From NCBI GenBank assembly GCA_022014175.1, contig JAKLLR010000012.1, positions 1 to 32,687 on the forward strand: a stretch of 32,687 nucleotides of DNA, read 5' to 3'. Position 1 is the stretch's first letter; every line of letters begins with the position of its first letter. The DNA is from Gammaproteobacteria bacterium. GTDB lineage: Bacteria; Pseudomonadota; Gammaproteobacteria; Immundisolibacterales; JAKLLR01. Below the pieces are notes generated by a model. It searched no databases and had not been told where the DNA came from. It worked only from the letters and a program-made list of their open reading frames with translations. Position numbers and translations under genes: made by a program. This document shows, piece after piece, positions 1 through 8,868 of the stretch.

Positions 1-750
1 CGCGGTGATCACTGTGGCGATCAGGAAAAAGAACAGGACGTCACTGGCGCCCTGAATAACGTCACCGATAAACTTGGAGAACCCAATAATGTGCAGATCA
101 ATCTCATCGCTCTGGTACTTCGCCCGTATCGCCTCAAGCTCAGACGCTACACGGCGGTAGTCAATCCGCTCCCCGGTAACCGGGTCATGCTCAACCAGCT
201 GGGCAATAATCAGTGCCCCAGACAGATCACGGGAAACTGTACGACCAATCTCCCCTGACTTTAACAGGTTGCTTCTAACCGTCTGAATTTCGTCCGGAGT
301 GCCTTTAAACTCGGACGAGATCACCCGCCCCCCGGTAAATCCCTCTTCGTTAATTGCGACGAAGCTGACGTTTGGCGTAAACAGAGAAGTGACTGTCGCC
401 GGAGTAACCCCGGTCATAAACATCACATCCTCGGTTGCTCCTTGCAGGGTATGAAAGAAGTTCGAGTCAAAAATATCTCCGGACTTCTTTTGCAGTGCGA
501 TAAGTACGGTGTTAGCACCACCAAAGGTCTCTGAATAATCACTGTAAGTACGCATGTACTCATGGGCCAACGGAATTGATTTATCAAACCCCGGGTCCAT
601 TTCCAGCCGCAGGGCAAAAAAGCCCGCGATGAGGGTGAGCAGGGCTGTGATTACAAGTACTACGACTCGCCAGCGAATAAGCCACCCCGCGAGATGGCTA
701 GCGATACTGTCCATCCGCTTTGTGTAGCCGCTTAGAGAACCTGCTTCCAT
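1..750 (-). CDS. RND/MMPL-family transporter, N-terminal part (3' end runs off the left edge)
   Basis: Minus-strand open frame from ATG at 748-750 reads MEAGSLSGYTKRMDSIASHLAGWLIRWRVVVLVITALLTLIAGFFALRLEMDPGFDKSIP..., continuing to ...GASDVLFFFLIATVITA at the edge. An N-terminal TM helix, a periplasmic domain and a returning TM segment are typical of RND/MMPL proteins. Confidence 0.85.
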   Translation of the reverse strand, partial: MEAGSLSGYTKRMDSIASHLAGWLIRWRVVVLVITALLTLIAGFFALRLEMDPGFDKSIPLAHEYMRTYSDYSETFGGANTVLIALQKKSGDIFDSNFFHTLQGATEDVMFMTGVTPATVTSLFTPNVSFVAINEEGFTGGRVISSEFKGTPDEIQTVRSNLLKSGEIGRTVSRDLSGALIIAQLVEHDPVTGERIDYRRVASELEAIRAKYQSDEIDLHIIGFSKFIGDVIQGASDVLFFFLIATVITA

Positions 751-781
751 CTGAAAATCCTACAAATTCAAAGCGAACGAC

Positions 782-1771
782 TCAGTTAATCGGAGCGCGC
801 ATGACACCGCGGGCCGTCGTTACAACGATTTCACCGTTGCCCAGATCGGCGAATGAAGTAAGACCTATCCGCACGGGTAGCGATTGCACCACAAACGATT
901 GACCACCATCATCGCTGACCAGAATGCTGCCGGCCAGTCCGACCAGCACGACGCGGCCGTCGGAGAGCTTCTTACCCTGCAATAGCGAGTGTTCGATACC
1001 GCTCTCTATCGCCGCCCAGGAGCCTCCCCCATCGGTGGAGCGATAAACGTGTCCCAACATCGCATAGGCCAGCAACTCATTTCCGCCCAGCGAGATAATT
1101 CCAAAAAAGGAGCCATGGTACGGCGAGTCCTCTAACTGGGACCAGGTCGCGCCCTCATCATCCGAAAAGAACATCATGCCCTGTTCAGCGGCTACCATTA
1201 ACTTACCACTTGCCACCTGAGTCAGAGAGAACAGATGCGGGTCGAAATATCCGTCGTCCGCGATAACGGTATCCAGCTCCCAATTGGCGCCACCGTCATG
1301 CGTCCTTAAAATTAAGCCATTTGCACCAACGGCATAACCCTCAGTCGGCCCCGCAAACCATACGTCCAACAAAGGGCGCTCCAGATCGGGCCGGTACTGC
1401 TGTAAAACCCAGCTGTTGCCCCCATCTTCTGTCGCTGCGATAACCGCGTCATGCCCCACAATCCAGCCTTTTTCCGGGCTCACAAAATCTACTGCAGTTA
1501 AGGTTGCGTCCGCTGGGAATGGAACCTGATCCCAGGTCTCGCCACCATCCTCAGAGACAATAACCACACCGTGCTCACCTACAGCAACCAGACGGCTGCC
1601 CGTATTCGCGATGTCCATCAGAAATGATTTTGATGGCTGCCCCACAATCGGCGCCGCCTGGACTAAACCTACCGGCGGCTCTTCGGCCGCTGCCGCTGGC
1701 TGAATAACCACTAATAGGCCACATAAAACCAGCCCACCCAAGAACCTAACTACTGTGTTCGTGCTCACCAT
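782..1771 (-). CDS. YCF48-like / BNR-repeat beta-propeller secreted protein
   Basis: Signal peptide (MVSTNTVVRFLGGLVLCGLLVVIQPAAAAEE) and repeated D-G-G-x-x-W motifs (SEDGGETWDQV, TEDGGNSWVL, THDGGANWEL, TDGGGSWAAI). ATG at 1771 has an upstream GGAG; the track start at 1834 is a TTG. Confidence 0.85.
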   Translation of the reverse strand: MVSTNTVVRFLGGLVLCGLLVVIQPAAAAEEPPVGLVQAAPIVGQPSKSFLMDIANTGSRLVAVGEHGVVIVSEDGGETWDQVPFPADATLTAVDFVSPEKGWIVGHDAVIAATEDGGNSWVLQQYRPDLERPLLDVWFAGPTEGYAVGANGLILRTHDGGANWELDTVIADDGYFDPHLFSLTQVASGKLMVAAEQGMMFFSDDEGATWSQLEDSPYHGSFFGIISLGGNELLAYAMLGHVYRSTDGGGSWAAIESGIEHSLLQGKKLSDGRVVLVGLAGSILVSDDGGQSFVVQSLPVRIGLTSFADLGNGEIVVTTARGVMRAPIN

Positions 1772-1923
1772 GCCGGCTCCGCTAGCATTGCACCCCGTAG
1801 AGACGAAGTGCCGTGTTAAGGAAATGATATTCAAATTGCGGTGACCAACTAAATCAACCGTGCTGATCTACCAGACAGGCGATTAATGACTTGACCCACG
1901 CAATCTATGCACACAAGGGTCGG

Positions 1924-1965
1924 GGCACACGCTAACCAGTCGTTAAAGACTGAAGAGCGTGTGCC
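1924..1965 (-). other. Intercistronic nested hairpin between the DUF1329 and YCF48-like genes
   Basis: GGCACACGCT (1924-1933) is the perfect reverse complement of AGCGTGTGCC (1956-1965). Inside it CAGTC (1937-1941) pairs with GACTG (1948-1952). No T-tract follows on the minus strand. Confidence 0.7.
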
Positions 1966-1978
1966 ATCTTGTGGCCCG

Positions 1979-3475
1979 CTACCGCAGTCCGTACTTCCGC
2001 AGTCCTTGAGGCGTGAAAACCTCAAGATCGGGAATATCGTTATTCGGCATAGCCACATCAACATGACGCTCAATGCCATACCAGGCATTCATGCCGACGT
2101 AGCGCCCAGGGGCCTTGAAGTCGTAATGGGCATCACCCCAGAAGTGTCCGGAGGTCGGCACGTCGTACATATTCATAGTCAGGTTAACCACGTGGCGCCA
2201 CATCTGACCCTCCGCATCCCACATGTCGGCATAGGCGTTCGCCCAGTTGTCTTCGTCGAAATAGGCGATCCGATGGGGAATAAGGTGGCGCTCACCCGAT
2301 TTGAGTTTGCCTTCGACACCCCAAACCCGGTGCAACTCATAACGAATCAGTTCTGGATTCAGATGTTTGTCCAGCAAGAGATCGTCGAATGTCACACCAG
2401 CCAATTGCGGGGCGTAGTTGTTGTAAGGAATAAACATCTCCTTACGCGGCAGCACGGTTAAATCATAACGCTCCTCAGTACCGGTCATGACCCAGCCGCC
2501 ACGGGCCGAATCAGTTGTCCTCAAACCATCTGAGTTCGTTGCGGGGTTGTCCCAGGTACCAATCTCCGGTGCTTTACGCACCCGGCGCTGACCCGGCAGA
2601 TAGATATAGGCATGGTTAACCGGCTTCTCGGTATACATGCAGCTACCGAATATCTGTCCTGCACTGCGAGGCGGATAGACCGTCTCCTGCGAAATGCAGA
2701 GCATCGCCCCACCATTTCCGACGAACCGCTCACGCCCCTCAAATAATGTTTTCTTCTCCGCATCCCACCAGAACGGGTTGATCGCCCGCTCTATCACCGT
2801 GGTGATGGTGTAATCACCACCCGGATGGGTGATATAGGCGTGGTTTGGCGCGGTCCAGTTATCCGCCTGATGCTGCATCAGGTTATTCCACAAAATCTGG
2901 TTGCCATGCTTGGGAATGGGGAATAACACCGAGCCCCCGTCTTCCGCAAACCCCTGAATACACCGACCATGGGGGTTATCGGGGCAGGTCTCGGTCTGCG
3001 GTGCCGACTGCAGGGTGTTCTCGTAAACCTTGTCCGGATAGGCGCCACTACGACGAGACGGATAGATGTTCATGAAGAACGTCTCGGGGAACATTTCGAA
3101 CTGCTTTATGGCACCGGCCGGCAGCTTGTCAGCATACTGCTTGTAGTTCTGCGGAGTGATGGTGAACAGTATTTCGTCATCCGCATAAGGATCAACGTAA
3201 CGACCGCCCTCCTGATAACCATCAGGATAGTTGGCCGGGCCGAAATACTTGCTGTCGGGATGAATTCCGCCGGTCCAGGCGGGAATAGTACCCTCGGCAT
3301 TCCCCGCCCGGATCGCCCCCGAAGGGGTTAAAGGCGTACCCTCAATCCCAAGCTGCGCGGCTTCTTCCTGACTCAGGGTCGCACTCGCGACCGGAATCAT
3401 TAAGCTACTGGCACAGGCGACTGCAAGCAGGCCCGCACTCCTAGAGACAAACTTTCTTGAAAATCCAAACATCAA
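1979..3475 (-). CDS. DUF1329 domain-containing periplasmic protein
   Basis: 498 aa with signal peptide. Characteristic stretches such as AQLGIEGTPLTPSGAIRAGNAEGTIPAWTGGI and PGQRRVRKAPEIGTWDNPATNSDGLRTTD. Confidence 0.9.
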   Translation of the reverse strand: MMFGFSRKFVSRSAGLLAVACASSLMIPVASATLSQEEAAQLGIEGTPLTPSGAIRAGNAEGTIPAWTGGIHPDSKYFGPANYPDGYQEGGRYVDPYADDEILFTITPQNYKQYADKLPAGAIKQFEMFPETFFMNIYPSRRSGAYPDKVYENTLQSAPQTETCPDNPHGRCIQGFAEDGGSVLFPIPKHGNQILWNNLMQHQADNWTAPNHAYITHPGGDYTITTVIERAINPFWWDAEKKTLFEGRERFVGNGGAMLCISQETVYPPRSAGQIFGSCMYTEKPVNHAYIYLPGQRRVRKAPEIGTWDNPATNSDGLRTTDSARGGWVMTGTEERYDLTVLPRKEMFIPYNNYAPQLAGVTFDDLLLDKHLNPELIRYELHRVWGVEGKLKSGERHLIPHRIAYFDEDNWANAYADMWDAEGQMWRHVVNLTMNMYDVPTSGHFWGDAHYDFKAPGRYVGMNAWYGIERHVDVAMPNNDIPDLEVFTPQGLRKYGLR

Positions 3476-3516
3476 TCGTCCTCCTTATTCTAATTCGGCT
3501 CAACCGCGGCGGCTAT

Positions 3517-5019
3517 TTAAAACGCATAACTGAGGCTGAATGCGATGAAGTCCCGGTCTGTACTGGACCCGTCGCCGAAGTTATCGGTGTAAGTCAACGA
3601 GCCTTTCCAGGAAACCCGATAATCGTAATCCATGCCGACGGTGACAGATTTAGCGTTATCGACAAAAAGCTGGTCGCCAGAGGTACCGCGAACACTATGC
3701 TTGAAGGCTAGCTTTGGCTTTACATTCACAGCAGTATTGAAAACAGTGAACAGACTGGGGTAATTCAGGTTGGTACTGAACTGATAGAGCCAGAAGTCGC
3801 TGGTAGCACCGAACAAACTGTTGGCAGGTGCATCTTCGTTCCAGCCATAAGCCACCTCAAAAAGGGTATCCCAACCCTGGGACTTGGCCCAGTAGACAGG
3901 GCCGTAGACCGATTGAAAGCCTGCCTGTGCCTGACCACGACCCGTGCGACTGAAGCCGGTGCCAGTGCCGGGAGCACCCAGTGCCACGCCAACGAAATCA
4001 GTCAATTGCATAGGGGCATTGCGGCGGTAGGAGATTTCACCAAAGGTGGCTAGCCGACCCAGCTGGGTGTTGAAGCTGACCGCATATCGCTCGACGTCCT
4101 CAGCATAATCGAGGAAAAACGTACCACTGCCCGGGGTGGTCGAGAGCTGTGGATTGTGATCATGCAGGTTCTGGTAGTAGAAACCGAAGTCGGTACCGCC
4201 ATTCAACTCCGAATAGTAGTGCAATGCCGCACCCCACTGACCACTGGAAGTCGGAAGGTTGTCACCGGTCCGGGGGAGAAACCCGAGGAGAGCCGTCGAA
4301 AATCCGTCGGGCGTTGGCCCAAAACCACCACCATCAATGATCGAATCATTGGTACCGAAAAATGAGCCGGACGGATCAAGCTTCAGTTCATCAAAAGAGA
4401 ACAGGTAAAAGGTCTCGAACGAGATCACCGGGGTCACACTCCACTGCAGATAGGCTGCCTGGCTGCCGACAAAAGCATCCTTCAACTCCACGCCGGGCGT
4501 CCGTACCTTGGTGATGTCGATCGTGTTGATATCGTTGATCGAACCGCCAATAAAGAGGCTTTCACCCCAGCTGATCACCTGCTTGCCGAGTCGAAGGGTC
4601 AGCTGCTGGCTGTCCCCGAACCGGCCATAAACAAAAAAGTCGGTGATGTCCCCGTGCTGCACCGCGCGATCTTCTGCCGCCGTCACCAGCCGTTGATCGG
4701 CCATCTCGAAGTCGTAGAAGTAGTTACCCCGCCCGAACAGACCAAAATTGCCCTGCTGTAGAGCCAGCTCATGGGAGGCCTTAAGGGTGTTGGTGGTGAT
4801 GTCCCACTGATCAAAGTTACGGTTACCGTAACTGTTGTTGTTCCCCAGATCCGCATCTTTTGCCCGGACAGACACACCGTAACCAATTGTGGTGTCAAAG
4901 CTCCCGGTCAAATCACCGTGCCTGAACGTCACCGCCTGGGCGGCCAGAGGCAAGATAAAAATCAAACCTGCCAGCAGGACTTGCGCCCGCCCGCAAACAA
5001 AGCGAGTGTACATAAGCAT
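3517..5019 (-). CDS. DUF1302 domain-containing outer-membrane beta-barrel protein
   Basis: 500 aa with signal peptide, TFRHGDLTGSFDTTIGYGVSVRAKDADL start, LRLGKQVISWGESLFIGGSINDINTIDITKVRTPGVELKDAFVGSQAAYLQWSVTP, and a C-terminal aromatic residue (AFSLSYAF). Confidence 0.9.
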   Translation of the reverse strand: MLMYTRFVCGRAQVLLAGLIFILPLAAQAVTFRHGDLTGSFDTTIGYGVSVRAKDADLGNNNSYGNRNFDQWDITTNTLKASHELALQQGNFGLFGRGNYFYDFEMADQRLVTAAEDRAVQHGDITDFFVYGRFGDSQQLTLRLGKQVISWGESLFIGGSINDINTIDITKVRTPGVELKDAFVGSQAAYLQWSVTPVISFETFYLFSFDELKLDPSGSFFGTNDSIIDGGGFGPTPDGFSTALLGFLPRTGDNLPTSSGQWGAALHYYSELNGGTDFGFYYQNLHDHNPQLSTTPGSGTFFLDYAEDVERYAVSFNTQLGRLATFGEISYRRNAPMQLTDFVGVALGAPGTGTGFSRTGRGQAQAGFQSVYGPVYWAKSQGWDTLFEVAYGWNEDAPANSLFGATSDFWLYQFSTNLNYPSLFTVFNTAVNVKPKLAFKHSVRGTSGDQLFVDNAKSVTVGMDYDYRVSWKGSLTYTDNFGDGSSTDRDFIAFSLSYAF

Positions 5020-5131
5020 TCTCCCTCCACTCCAAAGAAACTCAGAAATTATTTTTGTAGCCGACTCGCCAAACAGACCAGAGCCGCAACTTGCACCAAA
5101 CCCGCTTTATCAGCTCGGGATGGGCTCTGAG

Positions 5132-5162
5132 ATTAGAGCATACAAACGACCGTTCATGTCAA
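5132..5162 (-). promoter_or_regulatory. Candidate promoter with embedded palindrome upstream of the DUF1302 gene
   Basis: On the minus strand, perfect TTGACA (plus tgtcaa 5157-5162), then palindrome AACG-N2-CGTT (5145-5154), then a weak -10-like TCTAAT (5132-5137). Confidence 0.35.
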
Positions 5163-5353
5163 GTTTTTTGAGGGTGATGCAAGACCACCCCCTTGATCCC
5201 ACCTTCCTGGGGCCTAGGGCAGGGGCACAACTTTACGATAAACGTGCGCCGGCGCGCGGATCTGGGAACGCGACCGGATCTGCCGGCGTCAGGGAAAGAA
5301 GGGGCTATTAAAGGGGGGTAACGGACACGAAACAGGTCGCGACACTAGCTATT

Positions 5354-5427
5354 TGGCTGGGGGACAAGGATTCGAACCTTGGTTGGCGGAGTCAGAGTCC
5401 GCTGTCCTACCACTAGACGATCCCCCA
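5354..5427 (-). tRNA. tRNA-Gln (anticodon CTG), 3' CCA encoded
   Basis: Reverse complement TGGGGGATCGTCTAGTGGTAGGACAGCGGACTCTGACTCCGCCAACCAAGGTTCGAATCCTTGTCCCCCAGCCA folds as a cloverleaf. Anticodon stem GCGGA/TCCGC, loop CTCTGAC, T-arm CAAGG-TTCGAAT-CCTTG. Confidence 0.95.
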
Positions 5428-5432
5428 AAAAA

Positions 5433-5828
5433 TTAACGTTTGGAGAACTGGGTCGCGCGACGCGCCTTATGCAAACCCACTTTCTTACGTTCAACTTCAC
5501 GGGAATCCCGGGTCACCATGCCGGCCTTACGCAACACCGGTCGGAAAGATTCATCATGCGCCAACAGTGCTCGCGTGATGCCATGGCGAATCGCTCCGGC
5601 CTGACCACTGGGGCCTCCGCCGGTGACGTTCACAGTAATATCGAACTGGGATTCGCGATCAGTCAGCACCAGCGGCTGTCGCACCAGCATACGAGCCGTC
5701 TCACGGCCGAAGTACTCTTCCAGCGGTCGCTTGTTGACAGTGATGCTGCCGCTACCACGGCGCACCAACACCCGGGCGGTGGAGCTCTTGCGTCGACCCG
5801 TGGTTTGATACTGTTCCGGTTCACTCAT
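5433..5828 (-). CDS. rpsI: 30S ribosomal protein S9
   Basis: 131 aa; [14 protein letters not shown]...[20 protein letters not shown]...[25 protein letters not shown] is canonical S9. Confidence 0.98.
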   Translation of the reverse strand: MSEPEQYQTTGRRKSSTARVLVRRGSGSITVNKRPLEEYFGRETARMLVRQPLVLTDRESQFDITVNVTGGGPSGQAGAIRHGITRALLAHDESFRPVLRKAGMVTRDSREVERKKVGLHKARRATQFSKR

Positions 5829-5839
5829 AGCCTGACTTC

Positions 5840-6268
5840 CTATAACTCAAGCGGCTGTGGCTGCTGGGCCTGGTGGCCATGCTCACTGCCCGCATAGATT
5901 TTTAACTTGCGAATCATTGAACGCCCGAGGGAGTTCTTCGGCAACATTCCTTTAACCGCCAGCTCAATGATGCGGGTCGGTGCCTTCTCTCTGAGTTTCC
6001 CCAGAGTCGTCGTCTTAAGATTGCCGACATAACCGGTATGGTGCTGGTAGAGTTTGCTCTCGTTCTTGTTACCGGTAACCGCCACTTTCTCGGCGTTGAT
6101 GATCACGATGTAATCGCCGGTGTCTGCATGGGGGGTATAGATCGGTTTATGCTTGCCCCGCAGACGGCTCGCCACTTCGGTCGCCAGACGACCCAGAGTT
6201 TTGCCATCGGCATCAACCAGGAACCACTCGCGCTGAACATCAGCAGGGTTGGGAAATTCGGTTTTCAC
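5840..6268 (-). CDS. rplM: 50S ribosomal protein L13
   Basis: Canonical L13 sequence ([47 protein letters not shown]...[14 protein letters not shown]). GTG at 6268 gives [15 protein letters not shown], matching the usual L13 N-terminus better than the GTG at 6286. Confidence 0.95.
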   Translation of the reverse strand: MKTEFPNPADVQREWFLVDADGKTLGRLATEVASRLRGKHKPIYTPHADTGDYIVIINAEKVAVTGNKNESKLYQHHTGYVGNLKTTTLGKLREKAPTRIIELAVKGMLPKNSLGRSMIRKLKIYAGSEHGHQAQQPQPLEL

Positions 6269-6400
6269 TCGGTTCGCTCCGAACACGTTTGAATAGTTTT
6301 AGCGCAGCTCAAACAGGCTTACGCCGACAGAGCCCGCGGATGGTACGTAGGCCCAGGAGGACTGTCAATAACTACCCCGCTCACGGACGAAATCCGGGCC

Positions 6401-6428
6401 AAAAAAAAGCGTGGCAGGGGTGCCACGC
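6401..6428 (-). terminator. Rho-independent terminator for the minus-strand hydrolase operon
   Basis: GCGTGGCA-GGGG-TGCCACGC perfect 8-bp stem (6409-6428); the adjacent A8 (6401-6408) is a T8 tract on the minus strand. A second hairpin ATCATCC-TTGA-GGATGAT lies at 6433-6450. Confidence 0.85.
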
Positions 6429-6560
6429 TGAAATCATCCTTGAGGATGATGGAGGAGAAGTACCATTAAGAAGACTTAATGGGCCGCTGCAAGCAGCGAC
6501 GCCGCAAAGTATAAGCCAAGCATTTGTGCTCTGCAACATCATTTTGTTGCGCCGCGATAA

Positions 6561-7199
6561 TCAGGCATCACCACCCTCCATCAACCCCCTCACAGTCATA
6601 CGCAGGGCCTTAAGCTGGCCATGAAAGAAATGATCCGCTCCGGCTAACATGCGATACCGGGGCCGGTCCGGGTGTGCGCCGCACCATGCCCGGACTCCCG
6701 GCTCCGGGATCAACTGATCCTGCCCCCCGTGAACCACCCCCCAGGGCACCGAAATTCGGCGTTGCGGCTGGAAATACGACATATTTACCGGCGGGGCGAT
6801 CAATAACAGGCCGGTCAGACCCGGTAGCCCCCCGGTGCTGTGGTACGCCACCGCCGAGCCAAACGAAAAACCCGCCAACCATATTTCAGCACCAGGCGAC
6901 TGACTGCGCAGCCAGTCCCATACGGCGACCAGGTCCTCCCGCTCCCCCCGACCCTCATCGTGCAGACCCTCACTGGTGCCTGCGCCGCGAAAATTAAAAC
7001 GGACACTGGTCATGCCCATCTCAGCCATCGCTTTGGCCAGGGTGAACACCACCTTGTTGTCCATACTCCCCCCATGCAGAGGGTGGGGATGGCAGATCAC
7101 ACCACAGGAACCCGCCCTGTCAACTCCACCGGTCGGCCAGACCTCCAGTGCGCCAGCAGGGCCCGGAATCGTAAACCGCTCATCGCTTCGGCCACTCAT
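6561..7199 (-). CDS. Alpha/beta hydrolase (dienelactone-hydrolase-like)
   Basis: From MSGRSDERFTIPGPAGALEVWP...CHPHPLHGGSMDNKVVFTLAKAMAEMGMTSVRFNFRGAGTSEG...WLAGFSFGSAVAYH (GFSFGS nucleophile elbow)...GADHFFHGQL. Confidence 0.88.
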   Translation of the reverse strand: MSGRSDERFTIPGPAGALEVWPTGGVDRAGSCGVICHPHPLHGGSMDNKVVFTLAKAMAEMGMTSVRFNFRGAGTSEGLHDEGRGEREDLVAVWDWLRSQSPGAEIWLAGFSFGSAVAYHSTGGLPGLTGLLLIAPPVNMSYFQPQRRISVPWGVVHGGQDQLIPEPGVRAWCGAHPDRPRYRMLAGADHFFHGQLKALRMTVRGLMEGGDA

Positions 7200-7206
7200 T
7201 AAGCTA

Positions 7207-7524
7207 TCACCCCGTGGCCGAAGGCAGGCGCAATCGCTCAACGATCTCACCCCCGAGCAGATGAGTATCAATGATTTCATCAATGTCGGCCTGGGTCTCG
7301 TAGCTGTACCAGACCCCTGCGGGGTAGATCACCAACACCGGCCCCCTGCCACAGTAGTCCAGGCAGCCCGACGCATTTACACGGACCTTACCTCGACCAT
7401 GCTGCCCTAACTCTTTTAACCGCTGTTTCGCATAGTCCCGCAGTTCAACGGCCCCGCCGTCTGCGCAACACTTGCGGCCATCGCTGCGCTGATTCGTACA
7501 GACAAAAACATGCTGTTGATACAA
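7207..7524 (-). CDS. (2Fe-2S) ferredoxin-like protein, thioredoxin-like fold
   Basis: MYQQHVFVCTNQRSDGRKCCADGG...KVRVNASGCLDYCGRGPVLVIYPAGVWYS; four-Cys pattern of thioredoxin-like 2Fe-2S ferredoxins. Confidence 0.9.
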   Translation of the reverse strand: MYQQHVFVCTNQRSDGRKCCADGGAVELRDYAKQRLKELGQHGRGKVRVNASGCLDYCGRGPVLVIYPAGVWYSYETQADIDEIIDTHLLGGEIVERLRLPSATG

Positions 7525-7605
7525 TGTTGAGCCCCTCTACTGTGACGATCTCTTCAGGTGAATTATACGGAGCCCCGCCAAACTCTACTCGAATCGGAAC
7601 TCACG

Positions 7606-8868
7606 ATGGAAGCGACCCTGGCGGAGATTGCCCGCAACACAGAGCAGTGTGTGAAGTGCGGACTCTGCCTGCCCGCCTGCCCCACCTACCAACTCAGCGG
7701 TAGTGAGGCGGAGTCGCCCCGGGGGCGGTTGGCCCTGATGCAGGGCGCCGCTGTCGGCGCCCTGGAAGGCTCCCCCCGATTCTGGCAGCACCTGGATAGC
7801 TGTCTCGACTGCCGGGCCTGCGAAACCGCCTGCCCATCCAAAGTGCCCTACAGCCGAACCCTGGAGCTCAGCCGTCGGATTCTCCTCCGACCTGCCGATG
7901 AGCAGAAGACCCCGGTCGGTCGACTCGGCAACCTGGCAATCCGCCGACTGCTGCCCTACCCCGATCGCATCCGGCGAATCGGGCAACTGCTGCGGTTCTA
8001 CCAGCGTAGCGGTCTGCAGAGACTGGCCCAGACCATGGGTTTTTTCGGCATCCAGTCGCTGCGACGGCTGGATGCCGAACTGCCCCGACTCTCCACACCC
8101 TTCCGGGCTGGCGCCAAACCGGTCAGTCACAGCCCTAATAGTAACCCGGCGGTCGCCCTGTTTACCGGCTGTGCCGCCACCGAATTCGACAGTGATACCC
8201 TCCGGGCCAGCGAAATGCTGCTCACCCGCTTTGGCTTTAATGTCACCCTGCCACCACAACAGCGCTGTTGTGGCGCCCTGCCCCGGCACAGTGGAAACCA
8301 CACCCTGGCCAGGGACCTCCTCCGGCAAAACCTGCAAGCATTTGCCGACGACCCGCTGATTGTGACCAGCGCCACCGGCTGTGCAGCCCAACTACTTGAC
8401 TACCGCCACGAACCCGGTGGTGATGGCTTCAGCGACCGGGTCCGGGATATCCAGACGCTGCTGCTCGAAAGCTGGCCTGAGGGGCTGGTGCCACAGCGAC
8501 TGGACCGGACCATCGGCCTGCACCTACCCTGCAGCCAACGCAATGTACTGCACACCCCGGATGCCAGCACCCAGCTGTTGCGGCGAATCCCAGGGCTCAG
8601 CCTGATTCCTGTTGGCGATAACCGATTCTGCTGCGGGGCAGCGGGCAGCTACCATCTCAGCCACCGCAGCACCGCCGACGAGTTGGTCAATGCTAAGCTG
8701 GACAACCTGTCCGAGACCGGCATAACAATGATAGTGAGCGCTAACTACGGATGTGGCCTGCACCTGCTAAGGGCAGCCAAGGAACGGGGCCTGGATCTCC
8801 AGGTCCTCCACCCGGTCACCCTGCTGGCCCGACAGCTGCCCGCGCCCACAGACCTAAACTACAGATGA
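7606..8868 (+). CDS. glcF: Glycolate oxidase iron-sulfur subunit
   Basis: Two ferredoxin-type motifs (CVKCGLCLPACP, CLDCRACETACP) and two CCG motifs (QRCCGALPRHSG, FCCGAAGSYHLS). ATG at 7606 preferred over GTG at 7558. Confidence 0.85.
   Translation: MEATLAEIARNTEQCVKCGLCLPACPTYQLSGSEAESPRGRLALMQGAAVGALEGSPRFWQHLDSCLDCRACETACPSKVPYSRTLELSRRILLRPADEQKTPVGRLGNLAIRRLLPYPDRIRRIGQLLRFYQRSGLQRLAQTMGFFGIQSLRRLDAELPRLSTPFRAGAKPVSHSPNSNPAVALFTGCAATEFDSDTLRASEMLLTRFGFNVTLPPQQRCCGALPRHSGNHTLARDLLRQNLQAFADDPLIVTSATGCAAQLLDYRHEPGGDGFSDRVRDIQTLLLESWPEGLVPQRLDRTIGLHLPCSQRNVLHTPDASTQLLRRIPGLSLIPVGDNRFCCGAAGSYHLSHRSTADELVNAKLDNLSETGITMIVSANYGCGLHLLRAAKERGLDLQVLHPVTLLARQLPAPTDLNYR

Noticed and set aside
5247-5288. 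CGCCGGC ... GCCGGCG inverted repeat with GGATCT direct repeats downstream of tRNA-Gln
   Set aside because: Only 7 bp with a 28-nt loop, GC-rich, no T-tract; not distinguishable from chance.
7585-8391. 268-aa minus-strand ORF opposite glcF
   Set aside because: Antisense to a gene with clear FeS motifs; no independent support.
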